A DNA stretch of 64,000 nt from Clostridium paraputrificum (lineage in GTDB: Bacteria; Bacillota; Clostridia; Clostridiales; Clostridiaceae): the NCBI RefSeq assembly GCF_900447045.1, contig NZ_UAWH01000005.1:496001-560000 (forward strand). Direction: 5' to 3'. Positions 61,348-64,000 of this stretch are shown one piece after another; positions within the stretch are counted from its first letter, which is position 1; each line of letters opens with the position of its first letter. A program made the position numbers and the translations under genes. The notes under the pieces were generated by a model. It was not told the origin of the DNA. It ran no database searches and saw only the letters and a list, made by a program, of their open reading frames with translations.

Positions 61348-62067
61348 ATGCAAAAAAAGATAGAAACAATGGTTTTGGGTATAGGAGAGTTATCCTTAGA
61401 TGCTATTAGTACTTGGTTCCCTAGCAAAAATAAAGAAACTATTGCGAAAGCAATTGAGACATCAGAAGTAATCGGAATAAAAGGTAATAAGGTAATGGCA
61501 AAATCTAAAATGGATGCAATTGAAAAAGAAAGCGTTACAAAGAAAAAAATTAATTTAGCTAAAATCCCAGAAAAGCTAGAGGCTAAAGAGATACAAGAGA
61601 ATGAGATTAAAAAGGAATATACGGAAGAGATAAATTATGGTGAGCTTCTTGAATTAATAATGAAGTATAACAGGAGAGTAAAAGAGCAGTATGAAAAATT
61701 AATAGCTAGAAACTTTGATAATATGAAAGAGGCTATAATTAAATATTATGAAGCAAAATTTGAAGTGGTTAAAAATCCATTTAAGGTTAGTGGGAAATCT
61801 GAAATGTATTCATTAGTTCATAAGAAAACAAAGTTTGAAGTTGCATATTTATATGTTGGTGAATTTTTGTCTGAGGAAGATTTCAACAAGATATCTTCTA
61901 ATTTTGTTGAGGATACAGTTTATTTTTGTATAACAAAAGATGCTGAAGTTCTACCAAATGTAAGTGATAGAGAATATTACTTAAAGGATGTAGATGATAT
62001 AGTAAATAAGTATTTAAATCAATATAAATTGAAAGAAATAGATACAACAATATTGAAAATAAACTAA
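61348..62067 (+). CDS. Hypothetical protein
   Basis: 239 residues with RBS GTAGGGGGAG. The first 55 residues (LDAISTWFPSKNKETIAKAIETSEVIGIKGNKVMAKSKMDAI) may form a small helix-turn-helix-like unit. A charged linker follows, then a helical/alpha-beta domain (ELLELIMKYNRRVKEQYEKLIARNFDNMKEAIIKYYEAKFEVVKNPFKVSGKSEMYSLVHKKTKFEVAYLYVGEFLSEEDF). I recognise no family. It lies 77 bp after hisE, possibly reached by his read-through, and has its own terminator. Confidence 0.6.
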   Translation: MQKKIETMVLGIGELSLDAISTWFPSKNKETIAKAIETSEVIGIKGNKVMAKSKMDAIEKESVTKKKINLAKIPEKLEAKEIQENEIKKEYTEEINYGELLELIMKYNRRVKEQYEKLIARNFDNMKEAIIKYYEAKFEVVKNPFKVSGKSEMYSLVHKKTKFEVAYLYVGEFLSEEDFNKISSNFVEDTVYFCITKDAEVLPNVSDREYYLKDVDDIVNKYLNQYKLKEIDTTILKIN

Positions 62068-62096
62068 AAGGCCGGGAAACCAGCCTTTTTTCTTTA
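62066..62096 (+). terminator. Terminator after the hypothetical gene
   Basis: A stem AAAAGGC/GCCTTTT with two further GG/CC pairs past one mismatch, a GAAA loop and a T run. Confidence 0.85.
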
Positions 62097-62217
62097 CAGT
62101 ATATTTTTATAGAGATAAGTAGTTGTCAAATAAAGGGTAAAGATTCTATGATTAAAAGGATAGAAATTTGTAATATTTATAGGTATACTAAAAGAAGGAA
62201 ACGAAAGGAGAAATAAT

Positions 62218-62559
62218 ATGAAAGAATTATTTAAAGTAAATGAGTTAAGTTTTTATGAAGAGGATTTTTTAGATGATATAAATGAATATTTAGATATTGT
62301 AGATATATTAAGAGATATGCAAAGTGAATTAACTTATGAGAAGGTAACTTGTGCCACTCAAAACGATTGTTGTGAGAAGAGTAAGGATAACTATTTTATT
62401 CAAGTACATGGTTTTATTAATAAAGAGGATGAGTTCATCACAAAGGAAGAAGTTTATATGTTTGCAAAGAATATAAAACAAGATGAACTTGATCTTTTTG
62501 TTATTAGAGTTTATAAGTGTATTGAATGTGGAAAGTGGATTATTGATATCTTAGAATAA
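62218..62559 (+). CDS. Hypothetical protein
   Basis: 113 residues, acidic, soluble, RBS CGAAAGGAGAA. It has a helical N terminus (YEEDFLDDINEYLDIVDILRDMQSELTYEKVTC) and two cysteine groups (CATQNDCC near 45-52, YKCIECGKWIIDILE at the end) that could bind zinc. The C-terminal CxxCG is zinc-ribbon-like. I do not recognise the family. It lies 18 bp before the TcaA-like gene, so they are probably cotranscribed. Confidence 0.6.
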   Translation: MKELFKVNELSFYEEDFLDDINEYLDIVDILRDMQSELTYEKVTCATQNDCCEKSKDNYFIQVHGFINKEDEFITKEEVYMFAKNIKQDELDLFVIRVYKCIECGKWIIDILE

Positions 62560-62577
62560 TTTATCGAGGGGTATTAT

Positions 62578-63810
62578 ATGAAAGAGGATTTGAAAAATTA
62601 TTTTTCTGATTTAATTAAAGATATTAAGAGCATAAAGAGAGAGACTATCTTTGAAATTATGAAGAAGAGAGGAAAACTTTTAACTATTCTAGCATTAGTG
62701 ATACTTATGTTTTTAGGATTTGGTATTGGTAGAATAAATACTTCTAAAGAGCATTTATTGAGTAAATTAGAAGTAGCTTTAAAAAACGAAAGTTCAAACA
62801 AACTTTCTTCAATTGCTAAGTTTAACAATAAAAAGGTAAGTAAAAAGGAAGTTCAACCGCTTATTAATTATTATTCCAAAGATAATTCTAGAGTTGATTC
62901 ACTAATAAATAAATTGAAGACAGTAGGAGAGACAGAAGATTTAAAACTTGTTGAAGAGAATAGAGTATTTGGAACAAGATGTTATATAGATATTAAACCA
63001 TATAGTTTGAAAATTGATAGTGAATTTAAGGATAGTAGATTTACTATAGATGATAAAAATTATATAAATGCAGGAAGTAAAATAGATAAGTTAATCCCAG
63101 GTGTTTATACAGTAAAAGGAATTTTAGAAAGTGGATTTGGAGATATAGAAGCATCTAAAGAAATAGTGCTTATGAAAGATGAAGAGATAGATATGGAATT
63201 TGATGCTGTAATGCTTAATATATCATCAGCATTTTATGATGCAGAAGTATTTGCTAATGGACAATCAACTGGTATCTTGGTAAAAGATGCAAAAAATATA
63301 GGACCATTTCCTACTACAGGAGAAGTTAAATTACATATTGAAAAAGAGTTTCCTTGGGGGAGAGTTAAAGGTGAAGAAGTTCAAGTTAAAGATATCCCTA
63401 ATTTAACACTTAATTTAAGTATGGAAAATGAAACTCTAAAGTCAGAAATAGATACTGTAGTTGATGAATTTTATAGGAGTGTTTTTTTATCCCTTAATGA
63501 GGAAGATAAGAGCGTTATAAAAGGTGGAACGGAAAATGCCATTAATAAAATTTACGATGTGTTAGAAAAAAAGTATTTCATTTTAAAAAATAAATATAAC
63601 ATAAAGGATATAAGAATAGTTGAGGATAAAAACCAATATAGACATGAAGATGGAATATATAGTGCAACTATTGTAGTAAGTGTTGACTATACAGTAAGTA
63701 AGAGTTTTCTTGGATTGAATAAAGAAGAAAGTAATAAATTATTTTTCACTAAAATGATCTATAACGGGAAAGAGTGGAAGGTAGAAGATATAGAAAACTT
63801 TAGTTTATAA
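62578..63810 (+). CDS. TcaA/YvbJ-like membrane protein
   Basis: 410 residues. A cytoplasmic N terminus of about 38 residues is followed by one helix (LTILALVILMFLGFGIG) and a large extracytoplasmic part. The first extracellular domain (HLLSKLEVALKNESSNKLSSIAKFNNKKVSKKEVQPLINYYSKDNSRVDSLINKL) and the beta-rich PGVYTVKGILESGFGDIEASKEI region fit TcaA/YvbJ-type proteins. TcaA in staphylococci affects wall synthesis and glycopeptide susceptibility. The usual N-terminal zinc ribbon is absent here. Confidence 0.7.
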   Translation: MKEDLKNYFSDLIKDIKSIKRETIFEIMKKRGKLLTILALVILMFLGFGIGRINTSKEHLLSKLEVALKNESSNKLSSIAKFNNKKVSKKEVQPLINYYSKDNSRVDSLINKLKTVGETEDLKLVEENRVFGTRCYIDIKPYSLKIDSEFKDSRFTIDDKNYINAGSKIDKLIPGVYTVKGILESGFGDIEASKEIVLMKDEEIDMEFDAVMLNISSAFYDAEVFANGQSTGILVKDAKNIGPFPTTGEVKLHIEKEFPWGRVKGEEVQVKDIPNLTLNLSMENETLKSEIDTVVDEFYRSVFLSLNEEDKSVIKGGTENAINKIYDVLEKKYFILKNKYNIKDIRIVEDKNQYRHEDGIYSATIVVSVDYTVSKSFLGLNKEESNKLFFTKMIYNGKEWKVEDIENFSL

Positions 63811-63830
63811 TTAAAAAAGGGGGAGGAGTA

Positions 63831-64000
63831 ATGAAGAAAAGTTTAATAAAGGTAGTAACTATTATTTCGTTATCTTGTTTTATTTTTGAGAGTCCAATTG
63901 TTTATGCAACTAATTCATCTGATATAAAAGATCAAATTAATAATAATAATCAAGCCATAGACAATTTACAAAATGAAAAGGACAAAATACAAAATCAAGT
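63831..64000 (+). CDS. Secreted coiled-coil protein, 5' end only
   Basis: Only the first 56 residues are in the window. A signal peptide (KKSLIKVVTIISLSCFIFESPIVYA, cleavage likely after the Ala) is followed by a heptad-rich stretch (DIKDQINNNNQAIDNLQNEKDKIQNQ). This start is typical of PcsB-like or NlpC/P60 peptidoglycan hydrolases of clostridia with an N-terminal coiled coil, but the catalytic domain is outside the window. RBS GGGGGAGGAG precedes the ATG. Confidence 0.65.
   Translation, partial: MKKSLIKVVTIISLSCFIFESPIVYATNSSDIKDQINNNNQAIDNLQNEKDKIQNQ

Overview
The window is AT-rich chromosomal DNA of a low-GC, spore-forming Firmicute, almost certainly a Clostridium sensu stricto (cluster I) relative. 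The support is the very low GC, strong GGAGG ribosome-binding sites, an alpha/beta-type small acid-soluble spore protein, Rho-independent terminators after nearly every unit, a SAM-I riboswitch, a PyrR-type attenuator, and Fur and CtsR boxes. I cannot name the species. The complete his operon distinguishes it from clostridia that are histidine auxotrophs. Most of the window is ordinary core metabolism and transport. Mobile DNA is limited to one decayed group II intron.

Layout. 1-1938: tail of a siderophore/iron ABC importer (permease, ATPase, substrate-binding protein). 2049-5159: a Kef-type antiporter, a small membrane-anchored protein, and on the minus strand a dicarboxylate/amino-acid symporter behind a PyrR-like attenuator. 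5353-9042: a cysteine-rich protein, tRNA-Gln, a CorC/CNNM transporter, a thioredoxin-like protein and a lipoprotein. 9215-11945: a two-component system. 12008-16578: a hypothetical, an SDR oxidoreductase, a MerR regulator with a MATE exporter, a DUF503 protein and an acetyltransferase. 16662-19317: SAM-I riboswitch with metNIQ. 19472-24737: a leaderless amidase and a convergent branched-chain amino acid importer (livJHMGF). 25030-26755: ECF sigma factor and a DUF4179 partner. 27186-30966: FtsH-like protease, YkvA-like protein, RNase HI, small glycine-rich membrane protein. 31010-32820: decayed group II intron. 33277-38024: tandem HTH-TPR regulators and an AraC regulator with a glycosidase-like tail. 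38171-41709: CtsR-controlled clpB, a hypothetical, SASP. 42056-47241: ECF transporter S component, GntR regulator with membrane protein, Cas4-like nuclease, NUDIX hydrolase, Fur-controlled flavodoxin with DUF3793. 47474-53586: thrC-thrB-ACT, DUF4177, nifS-thiI, acetyltransferase. 53758-61270: complete ten-gene his operon hisZGDCBHAFIE. 61348-64000: a hypothetical, a TcaA-like membrane protein and the start of a secreted coiled-coil protein.

The genes suggest a cell that imports iron chelates, methionine, branched-chain amino acids and dicarboxylates, makes its own histidine and threonine, and swaps to flavodoxin under iron limitation. No single obviously new multi-gene system is visible. The best leads are regulatory: a PyrR-type attenuator on a dicarboxylate symporter, a Fur box on flavodoxin-DUF3793, a candidate small RNA near the SASP gene, a composite repeat hairpin after clpB, and a probable GntR operator. 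A stand-alone Cas4-like iron-sulfur nuclease, a leaderless amidase and tandem HTH-TPR regulators are the most interesting proteins. All calls come from reading the sequence; no database search was run.
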